A stretch of 7,104 nucleotides of DNA. Origin: Desulfobacterales bacterium. GTDB taxonomy: Bacteria; Desulfobacterota; Desulfobacteria; Desulfobacterales; UBA2174_A. The notes under the pieces are model-generated. The model had not been told where the DNA came from and ran no database searches. It worked only from the letters and a program-made list of their open reading frames with translations. Below, in pieces: positions 5,549 to 7,104 of this stretch. The first letter of the stretch is position 1, and every line of letters begins with the position of its first letter. Where the stretch lies: positions 1 through 7,104 of the forward strand of contig JALOPD010000180.1 in the NCBI GenBank assembly GCA_025454075.1, read 5' to 3'. A program made the translations under genes and the position numbers.

Positions 5549-6937
5549 ATGACATCTTTTCCTTTACTGGGGGTGCTGCTGGCCCTGTCGACGGCCGCTT
5601 ACTACATCGGGCGGCGCAAGGCGTTCGCCCTGGTCAACCCTGCCGGCGGAAGCGTCAGGCTGCACTCCCGGCCGACCTATCACGGCGCGCTGACGGCCCT
5701 GTGGTGCGCCGTGCCGGCGCTGCTCATTTTCGGGTTCTGGCTGGCTTTCGAGGGCCAGGCCATCACCCACCTGGTGGTGAAAGACCTGCCCGAGTCGCTG
5801 CGCAGCCTTCCCTCCGACCGGCTGAACCTCGTCATCAACGATATCCGCAACATCGAAAGCGGCAGCTTTGTTTCCCAGACCGCCGAACCCGCCATCCGGG
5901 CCGCGGCCGACCATTACCGCCGGCTGCGGTCCATCAGCAGCCAGGCCCTGGCTGCCGTCACCATCGCATTGATGGCGGCTGCCGTCCTGGTGGTTCGCAG
6001 CCGGATTGCCCCCGGCTTGCGGGCGCGGAACCATGTGGAGGGGATTCTCACCGGAATACTGGTGGCCTGCTCGACGATCGCGATCTTCACGACGATCGGG
6101 ATCATCCTCTCCGTGCTTTATGAAGCCATCCGTTTCTTCAATGTCGTGCCGATTACCCAGTTCCTGTTCGGCCTGGACTGGAGCCCGCAGATGGCCATCC
6201 GCGCCGACCAGGTGGGTTCCTCGGGCGCCTTCGGGGCCGTTCCGGTCTTCCTGGGCACGGCCCTCATTTCGGCCATCGCCATGGTGGTGGCGGTGCCGAT
6301 CGGGCTGATGTCCGCGATCTACCTCTCCGAATACGCCGGCAGGCGCCTGCGGGCGATCGCCAAGCCCCTGATCGAGGTGCTGGCGGGCATCCCCACCGTC
6401 GTCTACGGGTTCTTCGCCGCCCTGACGGTGGCACCGGTGATCCGCGACTGGGGCAACCGGCTGGGGCTGGACGTCGCCTCGGAGAGCGCGCTGGCGGCCG
6501 GGCTGGTGATGGGAATCATGATCATCCCCTTCGTATCCTCGCTTTCCGACGATTTCATCAATGCGGTGCCGCAGTCGCTGCGGGACGGAGCCTACAGCCT
6601 GGGGGCCACGCGCTCGGAGACCATCCGCCAGGTGATCGTGCCGGCGGCCATTCCGGGGATCGTCGGCGGCGTGCTGCTGGCGGTGTCGCGGGCCATCGGC
6701 GAGACCATGATCGTGGTCATGGCCGCGGGCCTTTCGGCCAACCTGACCGTCAACCCGCTTGCGGCGGTGACCACCGTGACGGTTCAAATCGTCACCCTGC
6801 TGGTCGGCGACCAGGAATTCGACAGCCCCAAGACGCTCGCGGCCTTTGCGCTGGGGCTGATCCTGTTCATCGTCACGCTCTGCCTCAACATCATCGCACT
6901 TTATGTCGTCAGGAAATACAGGGAACAATATGAATAG
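5549..6937 (+). CDS. pstC: Phosphate ABC transporter permease PstC, long form
   Basis: The 462-residue membrane protein forms one of the two permease subunits of the PstSCAB high-affinity phosphate importer. The C-terminal part, from about residue 165, is the permease domain. It contains EVLAGIPTVVYGFFAAL (276-292), typical of PstC, and the EAA-type loop that contacts the PstB ATPase (DGAYSLGATRSETIRQVIVP, 346-365), followed by SRAIGETM (380-387). The N-terminal part, about 160 residues, is the extension found in long proteobacterial PstC: a first helix at 2-20, a basic GRRKA segment (21-25), a second helix near 48-68, a soluble region about 69-132 probably in the periplasm, and a third helix near 133-149. 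Total length fits the long form rather than the about 300-residue short form. ATG 5549 is preceded by AAAGGA (5533-5538), a little far at 10 bases, but gives the family N-terminus. pstA overlaps its end by 8 bases, so the two are co-expressed. No pstS lies directly upstream. Confidence 0.95.
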   Translation: MTSFPLLGVLLALSTAAYYIGRRKAFALVNPAGGSVRLHSRPTYHGALTALWCAVPALLIFGFWLAFEGQAITHLVVKDLPESLRSLPSDRLNLVINDIRNIESGSFVSQTAEPAIRAAADHYRRLRSISSQALAAVTIALMAAAVLVVRSRIAPGLRARNHVEGILTGILVACSTIAIFTTIGIILSVLYEAIRFFNVVPITQFLFGLDWSPQMAIRADQVGSSGAFGAVPVFLGTALISAIAMVVAVPIGLMSAIYLSEYAGRRLRAIAKPLIEVLAGIPTVVYGFFAALTVAPVIRDWGNRLGLDVASESALAAGLVMGIMIIPFVSSLSDDFINAVPQSLRDGAYSLGATRSETIRQVIVPAAIPGIVGGVLLAVSRAIGETMIVVMAAGLSANLTVNPLAAVTTVTVQIVTLLVGDQEFDSPKTLAAFALGLILFIVTLCLNIIALYVVRKYREQYE

Positions 6938-7104
6938 CACGAACGAATCCGCGACCGCCCAGGCCCCCCGGCGGCGGACCATCGATATCGTCAACCGCGG
7001 CCTCAAGCGCCGCTACCGGGCCGAACGGCGCTTCCGCTTCTACGGGCTGGCGGCGATCGTGCTGAGCCTCGCGTTTCTCGCCCTGCTCTTCGTCAGCATC
7101 GTCG
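6930..7104 (+). CDS. pstA: Phosphate ABC transporter permease PstA, 3'-partial
   Basis: Only the first 58 residues are in the window. The ATG at 6930 overlaps the last 8 bases of pstC in another frame, with AGGGA at 6920-6924 as ribosome site, which indicates translational coupling. The product begins with a polar tail, then RGLKRRYRAERRFRFYGL followed by a hydrophobic first membrane helix (AAIVLSLAFLALLFVSIV). The basic RRYRAERRFR segment before the helix is characteristic of the long proteobacterial PstA N-terminus (the DUF3333 region). PstA pairs with PstC to form the phosphate channel in the inner membrane. pstB and phoU would be expected next, outside the window. Confidence 0.9.
   Translation, partial: MNSTNESATAQAPRRRTIDIVNRGLKRRYRAERRFRFYGLAAIVLSLAFLALLFVSIV

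Noticed and set aside
5564..7006. A 480-residue open frame on the minus strand opposite pstC
   Set aside because: The translation is rich in His, Asp, Arg and Gly with no domain pattern, typical of a GC-rich antisense shadow, and pstC on the plus strand is unmistakable.

Overview
The window is GC-rich bacterial DNA with closely packed genes. It most resembles a Gram-negative proteobacterium in the broad sense. A Desulfobacterota-like (deltaproteobacterial) origin is my best guess, from the linker-plus-glycosyltransferase architecture at the left edge and the small Cys-rich protein. This is memory-based and no marker gene is present. Nothing points to a mobile element, phage, CRISPR array or RNA gene.

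Left block (1-2492, + strand): the 3' part of a large glycosyltransferase-type protein enters from the left edge and stops after only the first Rossmann half of a GT-B fold. After a 75-base gap carrying a candidate tandem 11-bp regulator site come a PAP2-family lipid phosphatase (881-1408) and, 7 bases on, an MJ1255-type GT-B glycosyltransferase (1416-2492). The last two look like a translationally coupled pair.

Middle block (2473-4863, - strand): one long gene for a phosphoenolpyruvate synthase/rifampicin-phosphotransferase-like enzyme. It has an ATP-binding domain, a long central domain and a phosphohistidine domain, but no PEP-binding TIM barrel. Its 3' end overlaps the 3' end of the glycosyltransferase gene by 20 bases. 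The 309 bases between its start and the next gene hold a good minus-strand -10 box and another 11-bp repeat site.

Right block (5173-7104, + strand): a small Cys-rich protein (72 aa), then a 157-base gap with four consecutive 11-bp repeat units, then pstC and the start of pstA (8-base overlap), the two permeases of the high-affinity phosphate ABC transporter.

The unifying observation is that three transcription units (PAP2-glycosyltransferase, the dikinase-like gene and pstCA) each have, in the right orientation, direct repeats of a YTAAC-like hexamer spaced exactly 11 bp apart. That is the architecture of PhoB/PhoP binding sites, and the hexamer resembles the TTAACA of Bacillus PhoP. Since pstCA is a classical phosphate-starvation operon, I infer that this is a local Pho regulon. 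In that reading the PAP2 enzyme and glycosyltransferase would replace phospholipids with phosphate-free glycolipids (phosphatidate to diacylglycerol to glycosyl-diacylglycerol), and the dikinase-like enzyme would have an unidentified role in phosphate shortage. The gene families and the repeats are seen directly; the regulon and the lipid pathway are inference.
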